From: JBDIBA01 sp039812705 | Lineage (GTDB): Bacteria; Actinomycetota; Acidimicrobiia; Acidimicrobiales; JBBSGY01 | Reading direction: 5' to 3' | Length of the DNA stretch: 64,000 nucleotides | Assembly (NCBI GenBank): GCA_039812705.1 | Contig: JBDIBA010000001.1 | Location: forward strand, 1-64,000 | In this document: one piece after another, positions 17,991-26,146 of the stretch | How the letters are laid out: every line of letters starts with the position of its first letter | How positions within the stretch are numbered: position 1 is the first letter of the stretch | Notes under the pieces: generated by a model | Told to the model about the DNA's origin: nothing | The model's input: only the letters and a program-made list of their open reading frames with translations | Database searches by the model: none | Translations under genes and position numbers: made by a program

Positions 17991-18294
17991 GTTCACAGTG
18001 GTTGCAGTTGTGGTCTGTGTGCTCAGCCTGGGTTACTTGGTGGCGCGCGAGCGATGGCTGTTCAAGTCGCCAGCATTCTGGATTGCCTACGCAATCGTGT
18101 TGTTCTTCGAGGTACTGATGGACGGGTGGCTCACGAAACTGCACGCGCCAATCGTCATCTACGAAAGCACGGCTATTTCTGGCATCAGATTCCCGTTTGA
18201 CATCCCGATTGAGGACTTTCTGTTCGGGTTCCCGTTGGTGGTGTTTCCGATTGTGCTTTGGGTCAAGCAGAAGCGAAGCGCGGAGAATCGCTAG
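17983..18294 (+). CDS. crtYd: Lycopene cyclase subunit, CrtYd-like
   Basis: This 103-residue membrane protein is the partner of the preceding gene. Its conserved motif FPFDIPIEDFLFGF corresponds to the second acidic motif (PxE/D-E) of heterodimeric lycopene cyclases. About three membrane segments are visible and the length is normal for CrtYd. The start overlaps the crtYc-like stop by 8 nt. The 3' end overlaps the tail of the convergent ABC ATPase gene by 32 nt, so the two transcripts are antisense there. Together with crtE/I/B on the opposite strand this completes a path to cyclic C40 carotenoids. Confidence 0.85.
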   Translation: MPEFTVVAVVVCVLSLGYLVARERWLFKSPAFWIAYAIVLFFEVLMDGWLTKLHAPIVIYESTAISGIRFPFDIPIEDFLFGFPLVVFPIVLWVKQKRSAENR

Positions 18295-19180
18295 TCAGGT
18301 CGAGGTAAATGTCTTCAAGCGAAGGACGTGAGACGCCAAGGTCGTTCAGTTCGTGGCCGTGGTCGAGCGCCCAGCCTGTCAGCGTGTGCAGGGCGCGCGT
18401 TCCCTTGGTTGCGCGAATGGTGACCTTGCCCGAGCTCATCTCAACCTCTTCGCCGACTGACGGCACGGTGTGAGGGTCGATTCCGCGGGGAAGTGAGAAG
18501 GTGATTGACGTTGCGGCCGTGTCGCGTCCGCCAAGGGTTTCAGGGCTACCCATTGCGACTATTTGACCGCCGACGAGCACTGCAACGCGGTCGGCGAGGT
18601 ACTGGGCTTCATCCATGTAGTGCGTGGTGAGGACGACGGTCGTGTTGATTTCACGCAGCGAGCGAATGGATTCCCACGCGTCGCGCCGAGCCGCTGGGTC
18701 GAACCCGGTCGTTGGCTCGTCGACGAAGAGGACTTCGGGGTTGCCAATGAGCGCGGCAGCCAGATCGAGGCGGCGCTGTTGACCGCCTGACAAGTTGCGG
18801 ATCATGTCGTTGCGCTTGTCCTGCAGGCCGACCAGCTCAATCACCTCGTCGACCCGACGAGGTCGCGGGAAGTAGGCAGCGGTCAGCACCAACAAGTCGC
18901 GCACGGTTGAAAAGCGCGGGTAGCTATCGCCCTGCGTTACAACACCGACCCTGGAGCGGAATTGCGGTGTTGGAGCGGCGGGGTCGCAATCCAACACGGT
19001 GACATCACCGGCCGTGCGGTTGCGGTAGCCCTCGAGGATCTCGACGGTGGTTGTCTTGCCGGCTCCGTTCGGGCCAAGCAGGGCGAATACTTCTCCGCGT
19101 TCAACGTTGAAGTCGACGCTCTTTAAGGCGTGAAAGTCTCCGTAGGACTTTGTCAGGCCTCGTACTTCAATTGCACTCAT
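18263..19180 (-). CDS. ABC transporter ATP-binding protein (ABC-2 type, DrrA-like)
   Basis: The 305-residue ATPase has Walker A GPNGAGKTT, Q-loop GVVTQGD, signature LSGGQQRR, Walker B VLFVDEPTTG and H-loop LTTHYMDEA. A C-terminal extension of about 80 residues is typical of DrrA/ABC-2 exporters. Its ATG overlaps the crtB stop (ATGA), making it the last gene of the crtE-crtI-crtB operon. No permease follows, because the next gene is convergent and overlaps by 32 nt. The partner must be encoded elsewhere, or the ATPase energises a distant ABC-2 permease. Export of a carotenoid-related or lipid compound is a guess from position. Confidence 0.9.
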   Translation of the reverse strand: MSAIEVRGLTKSYGDFHALKSVDFNVERGEVFALLGPNGAGKTTTVEILEGYRNRTAGDVTVLDCDPAAPTPQFRSRVGVVTQGDSYPRFSTVRDLLVLTAAYFPRPRRVDEVIELVGLQDKRNDMIRNLSGGQQRRLDLAAALIGNPEVLFVDEPTTGFDPAARRDAWESIRSLREINTTVVLTTHYMDEAQYLADRVAVLVGGQIVAMGSPETLGGRDTAATSITFSLPRGIDPHTVPSVGEEVEMSSGKVTIRATKGTRALHTLTGWALDHGHELNDLGVSRPSLEDIYLDLTSDSPRFASA

Positions 19181-20115
19181 CGTCGAACAAAGCTACGCCT
19201 GCCGAGCGGGTTAGACGGGGATTGCCAGGCAAGGGCCGCCGCGCGGATCTTTTTCCAGGTGCTGACGCGTGCCCGATGGCTGAAAACGTCATAGTCGTGT
19301 GCCTCCACCTGATCGAGAATCGCGCTGTAGAGGTCGCGAGCAACCTGGACGCAGGTGCGGGTTTGTTTGGGGAGCATGGCAATGCCCATGTCGGTGCCCG
19401 CATAGATGTTTCGCGCGCGGCTGATCTCGAACTTCATGGCCGCGCGCCAAGGTGCGTCGACCGTGCGCCTTCTTGGGTCCGCGCCAAATTGCTGCAGTGT
19501 TGAACGAGGAATGTAAACGCGACCTCTGTTCAGGTCCTCGTTGACATCGCGAATGAAGTTTGTCAGCTGGAATGCAATGCCGAGGTTGCGCGCGGCTTCG
19601 AACATCGTGGCGTTGTATTTCGGGTTGGGGGTCAATCCACTTGCCGGCGATGTGTCGGGCGCGAGGACCGGCAGCATCATTTCGCCGATTACGGCCGCCG
19701 AGCCATCCATGTAGACAAGCAAGTCTTCGTACGTTTTGTAGCTAGATGTCGTGAGGTCCAACGACATTGCCCTGATAAAGCGCTCGAAACAGCCCGGGTC
19801 AATCTGCAATTCCAGTGTTGTGTTGACAACTGCGGCCAACAGTTCGTCGCTGCTTGTTCCTGCTTTGAGGTCTGCGAAGAACTTGTCAGCGAATGCTTGC
19901 AGTTCTTGTTTGCGACGTTCCGTTTCGTTTTGGGGAAGGCAGTCGATGATGTCGTCGGCATGCCTGCAAAATGCGTAGATGGCGTGAACGTGCTTGCGTG
20001 ATTCTGGCGCAAGAGTGGCAGTGGCCCAGAAATAAGTCTTGCCGTGCGCGCGGTTTATCTGCTTGCAAAGCGCATAGCTGGCAACAAGTTGGTCACTTTT
20101 GTAACTGTCGGTCAC
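19177..20115 (-). CDS. crtB: Phytoene synthase
   Basis: CrtB joins two geranylgeranyl diphosphates into phytoene, the first committed carotenoid step. Both Asp-rich metal sites are present: CRHADDIID and RDVNEDLNRGRVYIP. The open frame continues upstream inside crtI to 20331. The GTG at 20115 is the likely start because it overlaps the crtI stop (GTGA) and gives a 312-residue protein of normal length. The upstream part does not resemble the family. The 3' end overlaps the ABC gene by 4 nt. All four genes here are coupled by stop/start overlaps. Confidence 0.95.
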   Translation of the reverse strand: MTDSYKSDQLVASYALCKQINRAHGKTYFWATATLAPESRKHVHAIYAFCRHADDIIDCLPQNETERRKQELQAFADKFFADLKAGTSSDELLAAVVNTTLELQIDPGCFERFIRAMSLDLTTSSYKTYEDLLVYMDGSAAVIGEMMLPVLAPDTSPASGLTPNPKYNATMFEAARNLGIAFQLTNFIRDVNEDLNRGRVYIPRSTLQQFGADPRRRTVDAPWRAAMKFEISRARNIYAGTDMGIAMLPKQTRTCVQVARDLYSAILDQVEAHDYDVFSHRARVSTWKKIRAAALAWQSPSNPLGRRSFVRR

Positions 20116-21590
20116 TGGCCAGAAGCGTCTTGAATCTTTTGCACGCGTTGTGCGGCGAGCTTGCCGGAAATCAAAACCATTGGTACTCCAACACCTGGAA
20201 CCGTGGTGGAGCCGACAAAGACAAGACCCGGAATGCGCTTGTCGATGTTGTTGGGCCGGAACGGCCCTGTTTGAAGAAACTTGTGCGATAGCGAAAATGG
20301 AGTTCCGCGTTCGTGGCCCATCTGTTTCCATGCTGGCGGATCAACCCACAACTCGGTGACAGCTTCGACCGGGAAGCCCAACGACTCAACGCGCCCGCGC
20401 AGCCTGTCTCGCAATGCAGCGCCCTCGCGGTCCCAATCAATCGTGCCATCGAGGTTGGGAACCGGTTCGAGAACGAACAAGTTGTGACAACCTGCGGGCG
20501 CCATTGACGGATCAGACTTGGTCGGCGCGGTGATGAGTATTGAAGGATCGGGCATGGGACGACCGGTCTGAATGAGTGCTTCAAACGCTTCGTCCCACTG
20601 GCCTCCAAAGGCAATGTTGTGATGCGCGGCATCGGCGGGCAGGTCTCCCTTGACGCCTGCGTGCCAAACCAGACAACTCGGCGAGTACTCGCCTTTGGTG
20701 ACGACGCGTGGAGGCTTGACCGTTCCCAAAAGGTCGCGGTACACAACGCCCAAGTCTGGGTTTGCAACGACTACGTCTGCCTGCAAAGACCTTCCGTTGT
20801 CCAAGCCCACACCGCGAACAGAGCCGTCGGTCTTGCGGAGAATCTGCAAGACGCTTGTGCTGTAAACGAACTCGGTGCCGACCTTTTCGGCTGCTGCGGC
20901 AAGTGTCGTTGGGATTTCGTGCATTCCGCCGCGCGGAAAGTAAACGCCGCCAACGGAATCCATGTAGGTGATGACCCCATAAATGGCCAACGCATCGAAC
21001 GGAGACATGCCCGCGTAAAGGGCCTGAAAAGAGAACAAGCGGCGGAGACGTTCATCGTTGAAAAAACCGTTGACTTTGTTGATCAACTTGTTCATTCCAC
21101 CGGCGCGGAACAAGTCGACCATTGGACGCGCCGGGTTGACCATGTCAATCATCGAATCAAAATTGCGGTCGATGAAACTCGGCATCTCGATTCGGTACAG
21201 CTCTGTCAGCCATTCGCAGAAGGGCGAGAACTGCGCAGCATCGCCAGGGCCGCAAACCTCGCGAATCTCGGCCTCCATGGCCTGCTGTCCTCTGCGCAAG
21301 TGAACTGGCGCTTGATCGGGAAACGTTGCCCGATACATCGGGTCAACCGGTTGCAGGTCAAGCGCGGTGTCCATGTCGGTGTCGGTCGCGGCGAATGCAG
21401 CGCGAAGAATGTCCGGCATGGTCAAGACGCTTGGGCCTGTGTCGAAAGTGAAGCCGTTTTGTCGAGCTACGCCCGCGCGTCCGCCTGGCAGAGCTTCACG
21501 TTCAACAACTGTGACTTGATGGCCCGCACCGGCCAGATGGCACGCGGCAGACAGGCCGCCGAGTCCGGCACCAATGATGACTACGCGCAT
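20112..21590 (-). CDS. crtI: Phytoene desaturase (CrtI family)
   Basis: CrtI desaturates phytoene stepwise to lycopene, using FAD at the membrane. The 492-residue protein begins with the dinucleotide-binding motif VVIIGAGLGGLSAACHLAGA and then LPGGRAG. Its C-terminus has the family signature VPGVGVPMVLISGKLAAQRV. The start ATG shares one base with the crtE stop (TGATG), and the end overlaps crtB. Desaturase step number (three, four or five) cannot be read from sequence, but the presence of lycopene cyclase genes nearby suggests lycopene is the product. Confidence 0.95.
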   Translation of the reverse strand: MRVVIIGAGLGGLSAACHLAGAGHQVTVVEREALPGGRAGVARQNGFTFDTGPSVLTMPDILRAAFAATDTDMDTALDLQPVDPMYRATFPDQAPVHLRRGQQAMEAEIREVCGPGDAAQFSPFCEWLTELYRIEMPSFIDRNFDSMIDMVNPARPMVDLFRAGGMNKLINKVNGFFNDERLRRLFSFQALYAGMSPFDALAIYGVITYMDSVGGVYFPRGGMHEIPTTLAAAAEKVGTEFVYSTSVLQILRKTDGSVRGVGLDNGRSLQADVVVANPDLGVVYRDLLGTVKPPRVVTKGEYSPSCLVWHAGVKGDLPADAAHHNIAFGGQWDEAFEALIQTGRPMPDPSILITAPTKSDPSMAPAGCHNLFVLEPVPNLDGTIDWDREGAALRDRLRGRVESLGFPVEAVTELWVDPPAWKQMGHERGTPFSLSHKFLQTGPFRPNNIDKRIPGLVFVGSTTVPGVGVPMVLISGKLAAQRVQKIQDASGQ

Positions 21591-22660
21591 CAGTTGTCTC
21601 GGCCAGCAACGAAATAGGCCAGTTGCTCCAAGCGTTCGAGCGCTTCGCCTTGCAACTTCACGTTGACAAGAGCATCGAGACCTTCTTGCACAAGCACATC
21701 GATTGCGCGTTCAACGTCTGCGCGCGCTTCGGTTTCAATCATGATCGATTGCAGCTCTGTGACCTCGTCGTCGGTCAAGTCGACAGCGCCGTAGCGTTCA
21801 AGCGTCGCAATCTGCGCGTCGTTTGAACGTTGACGCGCAAGGGCAACGATTGCTGTTGGCTTTCCTTCGCGAATGTCATCGCCAACGGGTTTGCCGGTGG
21901 CCTCGGCGTCGCCGAAAGCACCGAGAATGTCGTCCCTCATCTGGAAGGCTTCGCCAACAGGCACGCCGTAATTGCTGAACGGAGCCGCGAACTCTTCGTA
22001 GCGGTCCAGCAGCGCGGCGCCTAGGTGCATGGGCCGTTCAACCGTGTACTTGCCAGACTTGTACCAGGCAATGCGCTTTGCCATTGGCAGAGTCGCGTCG
22101 TTGCGTGCGCCTGCTGAAATGTCTAGGTACTGGCCAATGTTCAGTTCAACGCGTAGCTCTGTGAAGACATCAAGGGCACTACGCGGCGCGCGGTTGAGGA
22201 ATCTGTCTGCGTAGACAAAAGCCATGTCGCCCACAAGAACCGCGACGCCTTCGCCAAATCGTCTCGCATCACCTCGAAAGTTGGACTCGTCGTGTTGTTT
22301 TTGGAACTGCACGTGGACGGAATCTGTTCCGCGGCGCGTGGCAGATGCGTCCATGACATCGTCGTGGATCAGCGCAAAAGAGTGGAGTAACTCAAGCGCG
22401 GCCCCGGCATCGATAATTGTCGGGTCGAGCGGGTCGCCTCCTGTTCCGACAAAAGCCCAATAGCAAAACGCGGGGCGCAACCGTTTGCCGCCTTGTGCGA
22501 CAAAGCGCCGTAGCGAGTTGAGCGGCTCGCTAAGCGTTGGGTGCAATTGTGACCAACGAAGGATCTCACCTTCAATGAAGGAGTCCAGCCGTGCAGCCAC
22601 GGGATTGGCGATTACTTCGATGGCGTCGGCGTACACATCAGAGTTGGATCCTTCGGCCAT
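21590..22660 (-). CDS. crtE: Geranylgeranyl diphosphate synthase (polyprenyl synthetase)
   Basis: The 356-residue all-helical prenyltransferase elongates isoprenyl diphosphates. The first Asp-rich motif is HDDVMDAS followed by TRRG, and the second is MRDDILGAFGD. GGKRLRPAFCYW near residue 55 carries the pyrophosphate-binding basic residues. GGPP synthase is inferred from its place as first gene of crtE-crtI-crtB; chain length is not proven. It starts at ATG 22660. The 66-nt gap to the CpaB-like gene presumably holds the crt promoter, but no clear -35/-10 pair was seen. Confidence 0.92.
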   Translation of the reverse strand: MAEGSNSDVYADAIEVIANPVAARLDSFIEGEILRWSQLHPTLSEPLNSLRRFVAQGGKRLRPAFCYWAFVGTGGDPLDPTIIDAGAALELLHSFALIHDDVMDASATRRGTDSVHVQFQKQHDESNFRGDARRFGEGVAVLVGDMAFVYADRFLNRAPRSALDVFTELRVELNIGQYLDISAGARNDATLPMAKRIAWYKSGKYTVERPMHLGAALLDRYEEFAAPFSNYGVPVGEAFQMRDDILGAFGDAEATGKPVGDDIREGKPTAIVALARQRSNDAQIATLERYGAVDLTDDEVTELQSIMIETEARADVERAIDVLVQEGLDALVNVKLQGEALERLEQLAYFVAGRDN

Positions 22661-22726
22661 GTGCGGAGACTAATCGCACCACGGTTCAACGCGCCCTGGG
22701 CCGATGCCATTGATCTAACTGTGGGC

Positions 22727-23389
22727 CTATCGATGGGGGTTCGTGAGGGTGATTACTGCAGTACCCGATGCGGCCAGGTTTGCAGCAGTTGCGGCATGAG
22801 CAGCCTTGACGGCAAGAGTTGCCGACTTTTCGTTGATGCCGACTACGCGTGCCGTGGTTATCGAACCGCGCTGTGTGTTGGCAGGTTCTGCCGAGGAGCT
22901 TTCTGGCGTGTCGCGATCGTCTCTGCTCGTTGCGCTTGGGCTGTGCGTGGCAAACACATCGACATAGTCGCCAACGCGCAGGTTCGGCGTTGCAGCGCCA
23001 ATCGGAATAGCCACACCTCGTTCGTCTGACTCGAGCAGTGCAACGCTCGGGTTGAGAGAACTGCCGCTTACCTTGGCCTCGACAAGAGGTTCATTCTTGA
23101 AGATGGTTGAGGTTGCGACTTGGCCCGTCGGGTCAACAGGCTTGGAGTCCGGCAGCATTGCTTTCGGACGGTCTTGGGTGGCGAAGTCATCAGCCGAGAT
23201 TGCTTCGCCGGGGGAGATGTCGCGCGTTGCAACCTGCACGCTGACGAGTGATCCAAGGCGACTGGCCGAAGCTTGAGCCTGGCTAAACATCTGAAAAACG
23301 AGAAGCGCTGCGGCGGTTGAGACGATTGCCGTACACAACCACCAAGTGAGGGGCGCGCGGCGCAGTGAACGAGGTAAAAGGGCAACCAT
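22727..23389 (-). CDS. CpaB/RcpC-like SAF-domain protein
   Basis: The 220-residue protein has one N-terminal membrane helix (about residues 15-35). A SAF domain follows (VATRDISPGEAISADDF), then a CpaB/RcpC-type C-terminal region (GVAIPIGAATPNLRVGDYVDV). In Flp/Tad pili CpaB is a periplasmic assembly factor. No other pilus gene is close, so this is an orphan or serves a locus elsewhere. A linker at about residues 150-170 is rich in Ser, Asp and Glu. The ATG at 23389 is preceded by GGAGG. A possible -10 (TATATC) lies about 85 nt upstream on the minus strand. Confidence 0.8.
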   Translation of the reverse strand: MVALLPRSLRRAPLTWWLCTAIVSTAAALLVFQMFSQAQASASRLGSLVSVQVATRDISPGEAISADDFATQDRPKAMLPDSKPVDPTGQVATSTIFKNEPLVEAKVSGSSLNPSVALLESDERGVAIPIGAATPNLRVGDYVDVFATHSPSATSRDDRDTPESSSAEPANTQRGSITTARVVGINEKSATLAVKAAHAATAANLAASGTAVITLTNPHR

Positions 23390-23541
23390 GGTGAGCCTCC
23401 AGTGGCAAACACGTGGTGGAGGCCGGGAGCTTTCCTCGGCGAGAGACCCATTTGGGCGCCCGTTGATCTTGGCAGATATAGCTGGGGCTAACGAAACCGC
23501 CGACCACCGACGCTGAGGGTTGCGTCTTGGGACAGTTGGGC

Positions 23542-23889
23542 TTATGAGGTCGAGTCCGAAGAGCTGCTCGACGAGCTACTTGATGCCTTTGTAGAGCTGG
23601 AGTCCGTGGATTTGGTGTCCGATGTCGGACTGGAACCTGACTCTGAGGTCGAGTTCTTGCCGGCGTCGGAGGGACTTGACGACTCTGAACTAGACGTTGA
23701 GGGTTGGGATGGACCCCTGCTGTCGTTCTTGTAGAACCCTGAGCCTTTGAAAGAGATGCCGGGTGCCGAGAACACCTTGCGCAGTTCGCCTTGACAGTTC
23801 GGACAAACCTTCAACGGTTCGTCTGAAAATGACTGAACAACCTCGAGCGTTTCGCTGCATTTCTTGCACGCGTACTCGTAAGTCGGCAT
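23542..23889 (-). CDS. FmdB-family zinc ribbon protein
   Basis: The protein starts MPTYEYACKKCSETLEV and has a second CPNC pair, forming the CxxC...CxxC zinc ribbon of the FmdB regulatory-protein family. GISFKGSGFYKND is also typical. The second half (about 50 residues) is a Ser/Thr/Asp/Lys-rich disordered tail. The frame opens upstream at 23964, but ATG 23889 is chosen because an AGGGAG site precedes it and the family begins at this residue. It is divergent from the ferric-reductase-like gene, with a palindrome in the shared intergenic region. The family's function is poorly known. Confidence 0.9.
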   Translation of the reverse strand: MPTYEYACKKCSETLEVVQSFSDEPLKVCPNCQGELRKVFSAPGISFKGSGFYKNDSRGPSQPSTSSSESSSPSDAGKNSTSESGSSPTSDTKSTDSSSTKASSSSSSSSSDSTS

Positions 23890-23992
23890 CAAAGGGCTCC
23901 CTGGGTAATTGGCTTGGTTTGGACAACCCGCAGGGTAGTGGGGTTCTCGAACAAAAAATCTCACTTGCCTCTGGTCAAAATCATCCGGGTAG

Positions 23993-24035
23993 GTATCATG
24001 ATACGAGTGACGTAAGCCCAGGCGGGCGGGTCACT
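23993..24035 (+). promoter_or_regulatory. Perfect 12-nt palindrome plus hairpin upstream of the redox module
   Basis: GTATCATGATAC (23993-24004) is its own reverse complement. It is followed directly by a stem AGTGAC/GTCACT (24006-24011 and 24030-24035) enclosing GCCC/GGGC, then TTTT. The palindrome lies about 125 nt before the ferric-reductase-like start and about 105 nt before the divergent fmdB-like start. It resembles an operator, with the hairpin as a possible attenuator in the leader. No regulator is identifiable. Confidence 0.45.
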
Positions 24036-24128
24036 TTTGGGGGATTTTGATGCTTAATTTCAAGCTTGTTTTGGGCTTGCCCGGTTTCGGGGCAAGCATT
24101 GGGAACGCGACTGGTTCGGGGGCTGAAC

Positions 24129-25643
24129 ATGGCGCCGCTTGACCAGGTGGCGACGGATCGCTCCCGACGCACCACCGTCTCAACACCTCCACGAGGTGAG
24201 CCAAGGCACACAAGCGACTATCTCAATCGGTTCCAACAAACGGGTCGGGGGGTCCGCCCACGGGAAGACCGCGGCCGCGTGTCAAAGACCAAGCCCCAGT
24301 TGCGCAGCGACCTGGCTTCGCAAGACCGTCGTGGCGTAATCGCAACAAACCTGTTCTGGTTGAACCTCGGCACTGTCCTTGCGCTGTTCGTTTCTCAGGG
24401 CAGTCTGCAGACCAACGGGTTTGGGCAGCTGTGGACCTCGGTTGGGCGAATCTCGGGCTTGATTGGTACCAACCTGATGTTGGTTCAGGTGATGCTGATC
24501 GCTCGCACGCCGTTTATCGAGAAGGCTTTCGGTTTTGACCGAGTTGCAAAGTGGCACGGAACGCTTGGGCGCTTGTCCTTTTCGTTGATCGTTGCTCACT
24601 TTGCATTCATCGTTGCGGGCAAATCTGCGTTGGCTGAAACGTCGTTGTTTACCCAAGCATGGACGTTGGCGCTGTCATCGCGTGACATGTTGATGGCTGC
24701 GGTTTCATTTGGCTTGCTCCTGTTGATTGTTGGCACGTCGGTGAAGATTGCGCGCAGCAAGTTGCGTCGTGAAACGTGGATGTTCATCCACCTCTATTCC
24801 TACGCAGCCCTTGCGTTTGCGGTTCCGCACATGCTCACCAGCGGTGCAACTTTCGTGGGTAAGCCGATCACGCAGGTGTACTGGGCAATTCTTTACACGC
24901 TCGCGCTTTCGGCCGTCTTGTTCTTTCGCATTGGGCAACCTCTCTACACACATCTGTGTCACGGATTGCGCGTTGTTGAAGTGAGGCGCGAAGCAAGCGA
25001 TGTCGTTTCAATCACTGTTCAGGGCAAGCGATTGGAAGACCTCACGTACGAGTCCGGTCAGTTCTTCAACTGGCGTTTTCTTACTAAGCAGCAGTGGTTC
25101 CAGGCTCACCCTTATTCGGTGTCGGCTGCACATGACGGCGAGTCTCTTCGTCTGACCGTCAAGGCGCTCGGTGATGGCAGTGCAGATGTTGCAGCCATCA
25201 AGCCTGGGACCAAGGTGTTGGTGGAAGGCCCGTTCGGTACGTTCACTGCCGATCGCAGAACCAAAAAGCGCGTGTTGATGATTGCCGGTGGCGTCGGAAT
25301 TACTCCGCTGCGCGCGATGCTTGAGTCCATGCCTGCAGCACCTGGTGACATCACGTTCATCTACCGAGTTCGTGACTATCGAGACGCGGCGCTGCTTGAC
25401 GAAGTGTTGGAACTTTCCGAACGCAGGGGAGTTGAATTTAGTGTTCTGTCCGGCAGCTCGTCAGAGTTCAGCGCCGACTCTGCGCCGTTCGGTCCCGCAC
25501 ACCTAAGTCATGTAATGCCCGACATTGCCAATTCCGACGTCTTTGTTTGTGGTCCCAAGGGTCTCGTCAAGTCAGTGATCGAGTCATGTAAAGAGCTGGA
25601 AGTCCCTGCGTCGCAGGTGCATTACGAGCTATTCGAAATCTGA
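24129..25643 (+). CDS. Membrane flavo-oxidoreductase (ferric-reductase-like domain + FAD/NAD(P)H reductase)
   Basis: The 504-residue protein has a basic N-terminal region of about 70 residues and a ferric-reductase-like membrane domain of about six helices with paired His (KWHGTLGRLSF, IVAHFAF; FIHLYSYAALAFAVPHML) that could hold two hemes. A ferredoxin-reductase module follows: FAD site HPYSVSAA, nucleotide site IAGGVGITPLRAML, and VFVCGPKGLV at the end. It would carry electrons from NAD(P)H across the membrane. ATG 24129 (MAPLDQ) is preferred over the longer frame at 24066. It heads a three-gene set with an exported FMN-binding protein and ApbE, suggesting that the acceptor is a flavinylated exported protein. 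Confidence 0.88.
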   Translation: MAPLDQVATDRSRRTTVSTPPRGEPRHTSDYLNRFQQTGRGVRPREDRGRVSKTKPQLRSDLASQDRRGVIATNLFWLNLGTVLALFVSQGSLQTNGFGQLWTSVGRISGLIGTNLMLVQVMLIARTPFIEKAFGFDRVAKWHGTLGRLSFSLIVAHFAFIVAGKSALAETSLFTQAWTLALSSRDMLMAAVSFGLLLLIVGTSVKIARSKLRRETWMFIHLYSYAALAFAVPHMLTSGATFVGKPITQVYWAILYTLALSAVLFFRIGQPLYTHLCHGLRVVEVRREASDVVSITVQGKRLEDLTYESGQFFNWRFLTKQQWFQAHPYSVSAAHDGESLRLTVKALGDGSADVAAIKPGTKVLVEGPFGTFTADRRTKKRVLMIAGGVGITPLRAMLESMPAAPGDITFIYRVRDYRDAALLDEVLELSERRGVEFSVLSGSSSEFSADSAPFGPAHLSHVMPDIANSDVFVCGPKGLVKSVIESCKELEVPASQVHYELFEI

Positions 25644-25660
25644 GAAGCGGAAGAACTGTA

Positions 25661-26131
25661 ATGAAACGAGCACTTCTTGCCCTGGTCGCAACCGTTGCTG
25701 GCGTACTGGGCATTTTCAACTACAACCCGAATGCAACAAGTGTTGAACTTGCAACGGCCGACGATGTCGACGGCTCGGTTGCGGTTACAGCGGTCGACAA
25801 TGCAGCGGCGTCGTCCGTCCCTGCAAGACAGTCAGTAACGACAACAGCTCCTGGTCAAGGTGCAACACGCACGTTGAAAGGCGACGTAACGGACAACTCT
25901 TACGGTGATGTGCAGGTTGTAGTTGAGGTTTCGGGCAACAAGATCGTCAAGGTTGATGTGCCCAAGTACCCGACTGCCGGCAACAGCGGGACAATCAACT
26001 CGAAAGCCGTTCCAAAGCTGAAAGCCGCGGCATTGTCGGCGCAGTCAGCCGATGTCGCGAGCGTGTCTGGTGCCACCTACACAAGTGAGGCGTTCAAGAA
26101 GTCGTTGCAAACAGCACTCGCTCAGCTTTAG
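25661..26131 (+). CDS. Exported FMN-binding domain protein, likely covalently flavinylated
   Basis: The 156-residue protein has a signal peptide or N-terminal anchor (MKRALLALVATVAGVLGIF). A Thr/Ser/Val-rich linker leads to a C-terminal FMN-binding domain (about residues 70-156) with GDVQVVVEVSGNKIVKVDV. The motif SGATYTS near the end supplies Thr139, the expected site for phosphoester FMN attachment by ApbE. It lies 17 nt after the reductase and 15 nt before apbE. Known biology of this trio is transfer of electrons from a membrane reductase to exported flavins; the final acceptor here is unknown. Confidence 0.88.
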   Translation: MKRALLALVATVAGVLGIFNYNPNATSVELATADDVDGSVAVTAVDNAAASSVPARQSVTTTAPGQGATRTLKGDVTDNSYGDVQVVVEVSGNKIVKVDVPKYPTAGNSGTINSKAVPKLKAAALSAQSADVASVSGATYTSEAFKKSLQTALAQL

Positions 26132-26146
26132 GGCCAAGATGTAGGC

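Noticed and set aside
20619..21617. Long plus-strand frame within crtI
   Set aside because: Shadow of the phytoene desaturase gene.
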